64,000 bases of DNA from Skeletonema tropicum (Eukaryota > Bacillariophyta > Thalassiosirophyceae > Thalassiosirales > Thalassiosiraceae): contig JAWZXG010000049.1 in assembly GCA_037178625.1 (NCBI GenBank), forward strand, positions 1-64,000, written 5' to 3'. This document shows positions 45,223 to 55,879 of the stretch, piece by piece (the first letter of the stretch is position 1; every line of letters starts with the position of its first letter). The notes under the pieces were generated by a model. That model was not told the origin of the DNA, ran no database searches, and saw only the letters and a program-made list of their open reading frames with translations. A program made the position numbers and the translations under genes.

Positions 45223-46978
45223 TTGCCAGTGACTATGAAGTGTCTTCCTGCCTTGCTCTTCGTCAGTTCTTGAGTACGCTATTGGTACTCCGAACACGCC
45301 TAGTCGCCCTGTTTGTTTCTTTGGGTCCCAACCTATCAAACATTCTGTAATAATCTGCATCAAATGCTGGTAAACAAGAGAACATGCCCCTGGATACAGA
45401 CGTCTGGTCTCCTTTCTCAGCTCAAAGTTGAATCTACATTCTTTCAAGTGGTCTTCGTCATCCCAGACACCAAGATTTGGCAGCACCACCTCCTTGCCAG
45501 CGTTGGCGAAGACTTGGACCCTGATGGTGCATTCATCACATGGAGTCGTAGTTAAGAAAATGGAATGGCCTCCGAAGTAGTTATCCATTGCGAAATGCTT
45601 GCGGCGATTTTGTTTGGCACTCAAAGCAGTGTACCCGACTGGTTTGCACGCAGCCTCCACTGCCCTGATGTATTCTCCAGCCGTTCCATTTACCCTTTGG
45701 CGGGTTTGTTTTTGAAACAATGCCTGATCGAGGTCTTTCATTTTGAGTTTTGACATCTTCTCGGCAAGTGACTGGCCGAATAAACTGGATTTGCAAGTGA
45801 CCACGGCTGTCTCGTAACTGCGCTGCCGATTGAACATGTGGTTCAGCAAGAGGAGAAAGTCCCCCCTCATGAATTGAGGAAGCGAGAGTCGGCAGTAGTA
45901 ACGATAGCATTCCACCGGAGATATGTGAGTCCTCCACTTTGCCTTTGGCCCCCCTTGACCAAAAGGAAATTGCAGTGGCGCAATATTCTCGAGAAGAAGT
46001 TCTCTAAGATCTGCATACTTGCTACCATTGACCAGAAGTGTTGGCATTGTACGATCAATCATAGCTTTGGTAAACTTCTGGTTGGATTCGTAAACTCCTG
46101 TATCATCTTGCCGCTCATGGATGCTGGTAAAGTGGAACGAAGCTCCAGCAAACTTTGCTTCTAGATCTGGATCATGTTCTTGATCAGTATTGTTGGGTGT
46201 TTCTTCGTCGACGATAATGTTGGGCTGAGGGCACTGTGATGGTGCGGTAACTCCTTCATATCCTGGGTGGCCAGACTCATTAACGAACCATTCTAATATT
46301 TCCATCATTTTCTCTGTGTCAAGCCTTGCTCTTTTTTTCACTATTTCCTTCTGTTTCGGAGTCATTCGTCCACATAACACGACATAAACAAACGGGTTTG
46401 CACCTGTTGTCAAGAAGTGATTCATTACAGAACCAGTATGGGTAAGATCAACCTCGAAAAAGCTAAAGTGACCATGGATAGCTTTGTGAGCACCAGCTGT
46501 ATACGCGAATATGTAGGCGAAAGGGCAGACAGGAGCTAATAGCGAACACATCTGCTCTGTGATTTCCTCATTGGCAATGATATCCGTGGGGATGTGGCCG
46601 ATGGCAAAGCCGTTACTAATGGCATACTTGGGCGGTGAATCGCTATCATTGTGCCACGCACTGTAACATTGGCTGCATGCCTCAAATGCTACACATCCGT
46701 TCTTGTTCTTGGTCTTCTTGGCTCTTGGTGATAGCAGAAGGCCTTCGAGCTCTTGGCCTTTGATTTCATACTGTGAAATAAGCTCATCTTTCAGCGTGAC
46801 TTGGTGGTAGTCCTCATAGGATTTGACGCTTATCCTATTTTTCTGAGAACGAAGCGAATCAACTGTTATCTTGTGGATAGCCTCACACCCAATTATTAGC
46901 CTATCGCATAGTACACAGACAGCAGTGCGAAATGCATTTGGATTGCTATCGACTCTCATTATTTTCTTTTGGTCATGA
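45223..46978 (-). CDS. Helitron transposase, Rep (HUH) N-terminal portion, split off by the nested insertion
   Basis: The frame is open from the insertion boundary at 46978 (internal ATG at 46959) to 45223, then hits a stop inside the nested element. It starts with a Cys-rich region (VCVLCDRL … EACSQCYSAWHN), then PKYAISNGFAIGHIP and CPFAYIFAYTAGAHKAIHGH. These are typical of the domain before Helitron Rep. Helitron-like N-terminal hallmarks follow: PQFMRGDFLLLLNHMFNRQ, DNYFGGHSIFLTTTPCDE and finally GRKTLHSHWQ, the HUH motif (His-Ser-His, residues 575-577 from the ATG). HUH coordinates the metal for strand cleavage. The reading resumes as IWVKDFNK at 42388. The N-terminus is probably cut by the element beginning at 46979. 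Confidence 0.88.
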
Positions 46979-47472
46979 TCGGCCCTCGGGGCCCCCGTTC
47001 ATGGAGTGCAGAGCAGCGTAATAGGGGGCCGCAGGTGCCCTTCTATTACAGGTGGGAAAATTCATTATTTTTCACCCCAATTATTCTACAGAGTTATAGG
47101 TAGGAATCAGTACATGTGTTTTTTAGTGAGAAGGTTTACTTTAGGGACACGTAGAGTCCTCGGTAGAGACTACCGGCGTAGGATCTGTATGTGTTCCTAT
47201 GTAGAAAGCAAGAAGTACCTGTTGAAAGCGAGAAATTTACTGTACTAAAGCCGCTTTTTGAGCATCTAAATCGGTCTGTACGAGAAAGAAATACAGGTTT
47301 TACACGGGCGTTAGTCGATTTAGTTTTTGTCTTTCTTCGTCGCGAGAAAATGTCTTTTTGTAAAACTGTGCTTGATATATCGAATCGTGCGCTTGCAGAT
47401 GTTTTACTGATCACCAGATGCAGACACTTAATTGAGTTGTTGTATTCTTTGTGGTGAGAAAGTGTCTGTTTT

Positions 47473-47499
47473 GTAAAACTGTGCAGTGATCAATTTTAC
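47473..47499. repeat. 27-nt imperfect palindrome (example next to a stop codon)
   Basis: Stem GTAAAACTG … CAATTTTAC with a 9-nt centre, directly after the stop codon of the helicase cargo. Further 27-nt copies start at 49834, 50979, 51731, 51833, 52663, 53668, 53741 and 53824, and in the right arm at 54448, 54550, 55302 and 56447. Confidence 0.85.
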
Positions 47500-48407
47500 T
47501 AATCATCAGATGAAGATCCTGCGAAGTAATCACTTGGGATTTCATGATCCTTCTTCGCTTCTTTCCACTTCTTGTTCGGGTTGGTTATGATGTTGGTAAT
47601 CCTGGTTGTCAGGTCTGTCCTGTCTTTGATGAAATTGCCCTTGATTGCTGCTGCGTACGATGTTTCTGTGATTTCTTCCAACTTTCTCTTGCTATACCTT
47701 GTCTTCGACTCTTCTGCCTTCCCCTCCAAGTATTTCACCCAATTTGCTCGCTTCTTGTACGATTCGCAGAACTGGCCATTTTGCTTTCTCTTGCAATTTT
47801 TTAATCGGTTCGTTGAAATGTTGCTTCCGGTCCAGTATATGGCACTGTCCGACGGGTATGCTTGATCTTTGGAGCCAAGTGTTTTGCCTCTGCTGGTAGC
47901 CACGTACATTGTTCCAAGAAACTTGCTAATCTCCCACAACTCATCTGCTGGATCTATTATCATGCGGTTCCAGCGGTCTCCTTTGTCGAATCCAGCTTCG
48001 AGTCCTTGACAGCGGTGGATGGTGATGGCGTAGGCAATTTGCAATGGCATGAATAATGCGGTGCAGCATCCCTTGTTGCAAATCTGCTCGTAGGGTGGGA
48101 TTGGCACGTGCTGTGCGCAATAAGTTGGGGTAGGATGCATTTGTATCAGTATGAAATGAGTTAGTAGTGTTTTCGCAGAGAGTGGCAATTGTCTTGTGTC
48201 TTTCGTGTGTCAACTTTTACTCACCGTTGGGTTGTTCTTGTTGTCCCATGGGTCCTCGCCTGGTGGTGGTTTGTATGTAGGGAAATCCACAACAATGTAC
48301 TTCGGTAGGCTAACCTCACCTTTTCCGTTTGGTCCAACGGAGCGATCCTCCCTCGATACCGTCTTGGACTGCCACCTTGACTTCATTTTGACTTTCATCT
48401 AGCCAAT
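47499..48407 (-). CDS. PIF1-like helicase C-terminal part, element cargo
   Basis: Two exons are supported. The first ends at 48225 with LPKYIVVDFPTYKPPP…NNPT. An intron of 114 bp (48224-48111, GTGAGT…CGCACAG) follows, then HVPIPPYEQICNKGCCTALF from 48110. The second exon has helicase motif V, MPLQIAYAITIHRCQGLEAG, and motif VI, YVATSRGKTLG, then a basic tail ending DYFAGSSSDD. Motifs I-III are missing, so it cannot hydrolyse ATP by itself. Three copies of this tail in this window keep an open frame, which suggests selection or recent spread. The upstream limit is uncertain; I take the ATG at about 48398-48407. Confidence 0.7.
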
Positions 48408-48511
48408 GGTGCTTTATTGCAGTGCTCAAAAGCTTTCGTTGACCTTCGACTGTTGTCACATTAGCAGTTAATGCCTCTGATATTTCTCTTTTCGTTTCAT
48501 CTGTGCCACTA

Positions 48512-48644
48512 TAAACAGGGGCGCGCAGAATGTGGCGAGCGTGGTGGTGCCTGTGGCGGGATCAGCGCGGGCCCTCGGGGCCTGTCCAGTTTTGTGTCAT
48601 TTGTAGTAGGTCATTGCACTTTGGTTTTACATTTACATACAGTC
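48512..48644 (+). mobile_element. Solo element end (TAAACAGGGG terminus)
   Basis: TAAACAGGGGCGCGCAGAAT … GGCCCTCGGGGCC (48570-48582) … CATTTACATA matches 49579-49713 nearly base for base, then diverges. It is a stand-alone terminus, about 130 bp. Confidence 0.85.
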
Positions 48645-48806
48645 GTCGTACGGTTATTTTGACACACGCTTATTTTGACATTACAGTTATTTTGACACAG
48701 CAGCAGAGAACACTACCTTCTCCAAAATTGCAAACCCTCGACACAGCCGGTAGCTCCTCAAACAACTAGTAATTTGTTAGATGCCCCTCAACTAAATCTG
48801 CTACAT

Positions 48807-48851
48807 CAGCACTTGTGCTGAGTCCTCCAAGTGACTCAGACAGGTGTCTGA
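48807..48851. repeat. Three consecutive hairpins near the element end
   Basis: CAGCAC-TT-GTGCTG (48807-48820), GAGTC-8 nt-GACTC (48820-48837) and TCAGACA-GG-TGTCTGA (48836-48851) lie just before CCTATGTAGGGTGAT. The same order with different stem sequences is found near 58712. Confidence 0.8.
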
Positions 48852-50427
48852 AGATCCTATGTAGGGTGATTTCGCATCAAATCCTCTTCCTTTATCACCT
48901 GTGCCGTCCGCAGCATGCAGAGAACAACGTAAACAGCCAGCCTTGACGTCAATGTTTTCCAAATCCAAACATTATTAGAGGATTCGTTTGCTATTAGACT
49001 ACTTACCGTGGCGTCTGCCAAAAACAAATTATTAGCGGTAGCGAGCGGCTAAAGCTGAAAAAATGCTTTCACTTTCTGGGGGCAGAAGTGGAAGGTACAT
49101 AAGTATATATAAAGATAAAGATGATGACGGCAATAAAGAAGGAAATCTCTATACAGTGATAAGCGAATGCTACATTTTAGTTTGTACTATAATGATTGGA
49201 ACAACAAATCGCTGGAGGAGAGAGAGGTGTGCCCACGGTTGTGGCAATTCATCGACAAAATGTTGCTGTAGCTTCCACTTACATTCTATACAAGTCATAC
49301 TTAGTACAATTGTTGGTATTCAACACTACAGATTAGTTTCCCAATCTTTGCCGACACTCATTTCTTCAACATAAAGTTGATTACCGACCCAGATTTCATA
49401 CAGCAGATTTAGATTCAGTTCGAATTCTCGTCTATTTTGTAGGAGTATGTTGTATGTTGTATGTTGCTGACTTTAGGGTCATAATCTTTTTGCTTGTTGA
49501 ATTAATCCGACAACTCAATCTGCAATGGCATTAGCACAAGCTGCTACAATACTTCTGCAAAGGCGGCAAGATTGAATATAAACAGGGGCGCGCAGAATGT
49601 GGCGAGCGTGGTGGTGTGGTGGTGCCTGTGGCGGGATCAGCGCGGGCCCTCGGGGCCTGTCCAGTTTTGTGTCATTTGTAGTAGGTCATTGCACTTTGGT
49701 TTTACATTTACATATAGTCTTTTTACAATGGAATCCGGCTATAAAGTTGCTCTGCAATGACGTAGACATAGTCTTAGTGTATTTGGTGCATGGTGATGTT
49801 CTGTTTTGTTGTTATGGTATGTAGGATAAATTAGTAGAATTGTATTGTGCACAATTTTACCAATTCAAAGTGTCTTTCTCGTGCTTGACAGTTTCTCTGG
49901 ATTCTTCGCGGACGTGACAAAACTGACATACTCAGCCTCCGCCCGGCGCTTCTTTTCGTTTTTTTGGATTTTGCCACGTGTCGCTTCAACTTCATCAACA
50001 CGTCATTATGTACAGCTGAGGTGTTGGTTCTCATTTGTCCGGTGACGCATGCATTTACATTCATCGATATTGTGTCCCATTTGTGACAAATTCAATTGAC
50101 AAAAATTAGTCCGAATCGGTATACTTAATTATTTCTTCATCTATCCGTGTCTGGATTCTTTCTCTGTCTGACAGCGTGTTCCTCCTGCTTCGTTGACAGC
50201 AAATCGCTTCCGTCCACATCTCGCGGTCGATCTATTATTTTTTCATTGCAATCATAAAGTATTGTGTAAACCTTTCTACTTCTTATCAATCTAAGTACAC
50301 AATCATGATAATTGGCAATACCGATGCGCTGCTGCCGCGACGTCAGCTGTTGGATCTAACACTAATGGCAAGGGTTCTCGTCATTTGATGAGTAAACCTA
50401 GCGGCCGTAAGTGGCAGGCAAGCGCAA

Positions 50428-50891
50428 GTGCATCAAAGTCGGGCATCATCGACTGTGGCGGAGCTGTCTCATGTTGGACAAGAGCAGGAGACTAATGCCG
50501 ATGGCGCGACTTCAAATGTTGGATGTAATGGCAATGGGTTTCGTCGTTTGATGAGTCAACCTTGCGGCCTTGAGCGTGTCGCATGTTCTTCGAAGTCGGC
50601 CGATGCTTCGACCTCATCTACTTTGACGGAGTTGTCTCACACTCACAGCGGACTGAAACGGGGGCATGTTTCGAAGGAGGCTTCAACTTCTAACTGGAAA
50701 TGGTATGAATATCCTTGGGCTACCATCCGCACAAACGATCCTATCTTCCGATCCATGGCAACATTTGTTGTTGACGAGAGTGAGAGAAAAAAGCTTGATA
50801 GCCTTCCTTTCAAAAACTATACATGCAGTCGTCACGCCGCCAAAGCAAAGCAACGAAGCTGGGTCCAAGGCCAAGTTCAAGTACCAATCCA
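50428..50891 (+). CDS. Element cargo ORF of unknown function
   Basis: An open frame of about 155 codons with a Ser/Thr-rich N-terminus and a more ordered C-terminal part (WKWYEYPWATIRTNDPIF, MATFVVDESERKKLDSLPFK). A GTGAGT donor at 50892 and a CGCACAG acceptor at 51119 could splice it towards the helicase tail. The frame of this ORF does not continue into the helicase frame at that junction; the third, stop-free register would. I therefore leave open whether it is a separate protein. The exact copy in the right arm is 55879-55416. No known domain is recognised. Confidence 0.4.
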
Positions 50892-51119
50892 GTGAGTTTT
50901 GTTCCGCGGAAAGTTGTTCTTGTGTTGTGTCTCTAAATACTTTCACAGACTAACACTAACACAACCACAACACAATACATAAAATCGTTCACTGCACAAT
51001 TTTACCAATTCACCAGCTTGTCATGTACATGTATCATTGTGCTGCAAAAACACTACTAACTCGTTTTATTTGCATACCGATGCAAATGCATCCTTCCAAT
51101 TCCAACGTAATGCGCACAG

Positions 51120-51731
51120 CACGTGCCCATCCCTCCCTACGAGCAGATTTGCAACAAGGGATGCTGCACCGCATTATTCATGCCATTGCAAATCGCTTAC
51201 GCCATCACCATTCACCGCTGTCAAGGACTTGAAGCTGGATTCGACGAAGGAGACCGCTGGAACCGAATGATATTAGATCCGTCAGATGAGTTGTGGGAGA
51301 TTAGCAAGAACCTTGGGACATTGTACGTGGCAACTAGCAGAGGCAAAACACTTGGTTCCAAAGATCAAGCATACCCAACGGACAGTGCCATATACTGGAC
51401 GGGAAACAGCGTTTCAACGAACCGAATTAAAAATTGCAAGAGAAAGCAAAATGGGCAGCTCTGCGAATCATACAAGAAGCGAGCTAAGTGGGTAGAATAC
51501 TTGGAGGGAAAGGCAGAAGAGACGAAGACGAGGTATAGCAAGAGAAAGTTGGAAGAAATCACAAAAACAACGTACGCAGCAGCAATGAAGGGCGATTTCA
51601 TCAAAGACAGGACAGACCTGACGGCCAGGATTACCGACATCATCACCAATCCAAACAAGAAGTGGAAAGAAGCGAAGAGGGATCACGAGATCCCAAGTGA
51701 TTACTTCGCAGCGTCTGCATCTGGTGATTAG
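51120..51731 (+). CDS. PIF1-like helicase C-terminal part, element cargo (left arm)
   Basis: From the acceptor at 51119 the frame reads HVPIPPYEQICNKGCCTALF, then motif V MPLQIAYAITIHRCQGLEAG, LGTLYVATSRGKTLG (motif VI), and a basic tail ending EIPSDYFAASASGD. The stop is TAG followed at once by TAA, which begins a 27-nt palindrome. No Walker A or B motif is found in the element. It is highly similar to 47499-48110, including the conserved exon boundary. It may be a trans-acting accessory of the Helitron or simply the retained end of a deleted transposase gene. Confidence 0.7.
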   Translation, partial: HVPIPPYEQICNKGCCTALFMPLQIAYAITIHRCQGLEAGFDEGDRWNRMILDPSDELWEISKNLGTLYVATSRGKTLGSKDQAYPTDSAIYWTGNSVSTNRIKNCKRKQNGQLCESYKKRAKWVEYLEGKAEETKTRYSKRKLEEITKTTYAAAMKGDFIKDRTDLTARITDIITNPNKKWKEAKRDHEIPSDYFAASASGD

Positions 51732-52240
51732 TAAAATGGATCGCTGCACGATTCTACAAAAAAAGAAAATTTCTCACGACGATGAATACATCGACTAAAT
51801 CCAGAGTCCGTCTGCATCAGGTCATTACATTAGTAAAATTGATCACTGCACAATTCTGCAAAAAAGACCATTTCTTACGTTGAAGAAATACAACAACTAA
51901 ATCGACTAAAACCTGTGCAAAACCTGTATTTCTTTCTCGTAAAGACGGATTTAGACGCCAAAAAAGCGCATTTAGTACATTGAATTTCTCGCTTTCAACA
52001 GGTACTTCTCGCTTTCTACGTAGGAAACCATTCAGATCCTACGCTGGTAGGCTCTACTGAGGACTCTACGTGTCCCAACAGTAAACCTTCTCACTAAAAT
52101 GCACATATGCTGATTCCTAGCTAGAACTCTGTAGAATAATTTGGCTGAAAAAATCTGAATTTCCCACCTGTAATAGAAGGGCACCTGCGGCCCCCTATTA
52201 CGCTGCTCTGCACTCCATGAACGGGGGCCCCGAGGGCCGA

Positions 52241-54066
52241 TGACTGCTTTGGAGGTTTCATCGTCTTTCCTCTAGAGAAACAATGTTATTGTGGTAGACT
52301 ATGTAATAAATTGGACAAGATTTTGTGCTTAACCTGATAAGATTTCAATGTACATCTTCTATGAATTATCTTCCCAACCTTTGTTGACACTCATTTCTTC
52401 AGCATAAAGCTGGTTACTCACCCAAATTTCATCCGACAGGTGGTTTAGATTTGGTTCAACTTCTCCATCTCCATTTTCATCTTGGCCCGTCTTGATCATC
52501 GCCGTGGCGTGGTGGTGCCTGTGGCGGGTTCAGCGCAGGCCCTCGGGGCCTGTCGAGTATTGTGTCATTTTGTAGTTGGCCATTGCACTTTGGTTTGTTA
52601 GTAGTCTTTTTACAACGGAATTCGGCTATAAAGTTGCTCTGCAATGACGTTGGCCTTAATTGGTATAATTGTGCTGTGCACAATTTGGTACTTTGTGACG
52701 TAAGACGATTGGAATCAAGTGTACTAATTCCTTAAGTAACGAAGTTTACCACGTCACTCAGAGAAAAAATTAAGAAAATAGAGGGTGACGGGGATGCACA
52801 CCGGAAAGAACAAAGAAGCTCATCGACAATCTGACTTAATTAGCCTGGAAAAGTCCTTTTTAGCACAAAACAAGCGATTTTTAGATCTAAATCATAAGAT
52901 ATAGCATCTAAATGACAATCAAAATGGGCATTTCAGCGGGGATAGGAGGGGGGAAAATCCCAACACTTCAAGTTGAAGTTCCGGAAGTAATTCAGAGCAA
53001 AGCACCGCACCCAACGAATCCGGCCGCACAGATCTCGCATAAAACGCAACAGCGCTCCACCAAATCATGACCGACGAACAACATCCAACTGAACACGATA
53101 ACGACGACACCATGAACTCACCTGAAGCTACAGATGCAACTGAATCTGCTGTTGAATCTGCAGCTGAAGCTGTGGACGCAAAAAGCACGTTAAAGGAGAC
53201 AACGAGTCCGCCAGACAATCAGATGAACACCCCCGGAAAGAATAACACACCTACCGATCATACTGCCGAGGCTGTCACCAGACCAACCACCAACAACGTT
53301 ATCACCCCTGACAAACCAACAGCAGGTACAGAAACGACTACGCAGCAAGTCGAGGAAGATCGACCTGAGCATTACATCAAAGGCACAAATACGGGCCTGC
53401 CAACAAAAATTAGTGCTACGGTTTTCGTTTGCTTCACCCATTTGGATCCAGAAGGAAAATTGGTAGCGGAGAATGTAAATCAAGCGGTACCACAGCAAGA
53501 GAAGATACTCGGGCTATTGAAACTGGTGGCTACGGGTAAATCCGGCGACAACAAAGAAATGAACGACAGTCAGATACACTTACACTTCAGCAAGAAAGCA
53601 GCGGAGGATGATTCCGCGGAAGATTGCGTGAGTTTACTTTTGTTGAATCTGCGCAACGAACCATTTTGTAAAATTGATCACTGTACAAATTTGGGAATGT
53701 TGATTCGTTGATCGATTGCGATGTTGCACAGAACGAATTTGTAAATTTGATCACTGTACAATTTTGGTAATATTGATTCGTCGATCGATTGCTGCAGCCA
53801 AACTACATCATGCTACTTGATTTGTATAATTGCTCACTGTGCGATTAAACGAATATTGATTTATAGATCCGTTGCTGAACTCACAACTAACACTTGATTG
53901 ATGCTACTCCACATTAATAACAGGAGAAGACAGAACCAGTCAATGCAACTCATATGTCATTGATTGCATCCAGTGAAGAAGCGAGGACTAGTGTGGCTTA
54001 CGGATTGCCATTCACGTATGTTCCAGAGCTATCACACTTAATCGACGTACTCAACGGAGATGATGG
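52241..54066 (+). mobile_element. Diverged third relative between the inverted arms, interrupted
   Basis: 52364-52465 resembles 49337-49437 of the left arm (CCAACCTTTGTTGACACTCA versus CCAATCTTTGCCGACACTCA). 52500-52650 repeats the GGTGGTGCCTGTGGCGGG … GGCCCTCGGGGCC (52538-52550) terminus region. It then carries its own cargo gene at 53067-54066. The element stops at 54066, where the right arm begins, so it was the target of that insertion. Confidence 0.75.
53067..54066 (+). CDS. Cargo gene of unknown function, cut at its 3' end by an element
   Basis: Exon 1, 53067-53627 (187 codons), has a Thr/Glu/Asp-rich disordered N-terminus (residues 1-110), then HYIKGTNTGLPTKISATVFV, FTHLDPEGKL and LLKLVATGKSGDNKEMNDSQ. 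A GTGAGT donor (53628) and an ATAACAG acceptor (53923) define a 296-bp intron. Exon 2 continues in frame (EKTEPVNATHMSLIASSEEA … PELSHLIDVLNGDD) until the right-arm terminus at 54067. No known domain is recognised. The intron contains three of the 27-nt palindromes. The missing 3' end may lie past 57576: joining 54066 to 57577 leaves the frame open for about 20 codons. Confidence 0.6.
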
Positions 54067-54575
54067 TCGGCCCTCGGGGCCCCCGTTCATGGAGTGCAGA
54101 GCAGCGTAATAGGGGGCCGCAGGTGCCCTTCTATTACAGGTGGGAAATTCAGATTTTTTCAGCCAAATTATTCTACAGAGTTCTAGCTAGGAATCAGCAT
54201 ATGTGCATTTTAGTGAGAAGGTTTACTGTTGGGACACGTAGAGTCCTCAGTAGAGCCTACCAGCGTAGGATCTGAATGGTTTCCTACGTAGAAAGCGAGA
54301 AGTACCTGTTGAAAGCGAGAAATTCAATGTACTAAATGCGCTTTTTTGGCGTCTAAATCCGTCTTTACGAGAAAGAAATACAGGTTTTGCACAGGTTTTA
54401 GTCGATTTAGTTGTTGTATTTCTTCAACGTAAGAAATGGTCTTTTTTGCAGAATTGTGCAGTGATCAATTTTACTAATGTAATGACCTGATGCAGACGGA
54501 CTCTGGATTTAGTCGATGTATTCATCGTCGTGAGAAATTTTCTTTTTTTGTAGAATCGTGCAGCGATCCATTTTA

Positions 54576-55187
54576 CTAATCACCAGATGCAGACGCTGCG
54601 AAGTAATCACTTGGGATCTCGTGATCCCTCTTCGCTTCTTTCCACTTCTTGTTTGGATTGGTGATGATGTCGGTAATCCTGGCCGTCAGGTCTGTCCTGT
54701 CTTTGATGAAATCGCCCTTCATTGCTGCTGCGTACGTTGTTTTTGTGATTTCTTCCAACTTTCTCTTGCTATACCTCGTCTTCGTCTCTTCTGCCTTTCC
54801 CTCCAAGTATTCTACCCACTTAGCTCGCTTCTTGTATGATTCGCAGAGCTGCCCATTTTGCTTTCTCTTGCAATTTTTAATTCGGTTCGTTGAAACGCTG
54901 TTTCCCGTCCAGTATATGGCACTGTCCGTTGGGTATGCTTGATCTTTGGAACCAAGTGTTTTGCCTCTGCTAGTTGCCACGTACAATGTCCCAAGGTTCT
55001 TGCTAATCTCCCACAACTCATCTGACGGATCTAATATCATTCGGTTCCAGCGGTCTCCTTCGTCGAATCCAGCTTCAAGTCCTTGACAGCGGTGAATGGT
55101 GATGGCGTAAGCGATTTGCAATGGCATGAATAATGCGGTGCAGCATCCCTTGTTGCAAATCTGCTCGTAGGGAGGGATGGGCACGTG
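54576..55187 (-). CDS. PIF1-like helicase C-terminal part, element cargo (right arm)
   Basis: The protein appears identical to that of the left arm (motifs V and VI, tail EIPSDYFAASASGD). The frame has no stop or shift, so both arms are recent copies. Motifs I-III are absent. Confidence 0.7.
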   Translation of the reverse strand, partial: HVPIPPYEQICNKGCCTALFMPLQIAYAITIHRCQGLEAGFDEGDRWNRMILDPSDELWEISKNLGTLYVATSRGKTLGSKDQAYPTDSAIYWTGNSVSTNRIKNCKRKQNGQLCESYKKRAKWVEYLEGKAEETKTRYSKRKLEEITKTTYAAAMKGDFIKDRTDLTARITDIITNPNKKWKEAKRDHEIPSDYFAASASGD

Positions 55188-55415
55188 CTGTGCGCATTAC
55201 GTTGGAATTGGAAGGATGCATTTGCATCGGTATGCAAATGAAACGAGTTAGTAGTGTTTTTGCAGCACAATGATACATGTACATGACAAGCTGGTGAATT
55301 GGTAAAATTGTGCAGTGAACGATTTTATGTATTGTGTTGTGGTTGTGTTAGTGTTAGTCTGTGAAAGTATTTAGAGACACAACACAAGAACAACTTTCCG
55401 CGGAACAAAACTCAC

Positions 55416-55879
55416 TGGATTGGTACTTGAACTTGGCCTTGGACCCAGCTTCGTTGCTTTGCTTTGGCGGCGTGACGACTGCATGTATAGTTTTTGAAAG
55501 GAAGGCTATCAAGCTTTTTTCTCTCACTCTCGTCAACAACAAATGTTGCCATGGATCGGAAGATAGGATCGTTTGTGCGGATGGTAGCCCAAGGATATTC
55601 ATACCATTTCCAGTTAGAAGTTGAAGCCTCCTTCGAAACATGCCCCCGTTTCAGTCCGCTGTGAGTGTGAGACAACTCCGTCAAAGTAGATGAGGTCGAA
55701 GCATCGGCCGACTTCGAAGAACATGCGACACGCTCAAGGCCGCAAGGTTGACTCATCAAACGACGAAACCCATTGCCATTACATCCAACATTTGAAGTCG
55801 CGCCATCGGCATTAGTCTCCTGCTCTTGTCCAACATGAGACAGCTCCGCCACAGTCGATGATGCCCGACTTTGATGCAC
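55416..55879 (-). CDS. Element cargo ORF of unknown function (right arm)
   Basis: Same 155-codon protein as the left-arm frame at 50428, with the same GTGAGT donor at its end. No domain is recognised. Confidence 0.4.

Larger units (their letters stand above)
46979..48505 (-). mobile_element. Helitron-like non-autonomous element, 5'-truncated copy
   Basis: The 3' end (in coding sense) is at 46979: plus strand TCGGCCCTCGGGGCCCCCG, identical to the termini at 52240 and 54067. It abuts the Rep portion. The body carries a helicase-tail gene on the minus strand (47499-48407). No matching start terminus is found; the copy runs into the forward-oriented terminus at 48512. Confidence 0.75.
48724..52240 (+). 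mobile_element. Helitron-like element, left arm of giant inverted repeat
   Basis: 3,517 bp, nearly identical to the reverse complement of 54067-57576. The outer end is AAAATTGCAAACCCTCGACA and the inner end GGGGGCCCCGAGGGCCGA. A hairpin-rich subterminal segment lies at 48807-48851. An internal TAAACAGGGG/GGCCCTCGGGGCC terminus lies at 49579-49657. Cargo frames are at 50428-50895 and 51120-51731. One visible difference between arms is three versus two copies of TATGTTG at about 49446. The ends of homology coincide with conserved termini, so two insertions of one element explain the structure better than a random inverted duplication. Confidence 0.85.

Noticed and set aside
49572..49824. 62-75 codon frames across the GGCCCTCGGGGCC terminus
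   Set aside because: They cover the element terminus and recur only because the terminus is repeated at 48512; there is no protein signature.
51023..51270. Frames of 69 and 77 codons overlapping the helicase tail
   Set aside because: They are shadow frames of the intron and the helicase exon; the helicase motifs are in the third frame.
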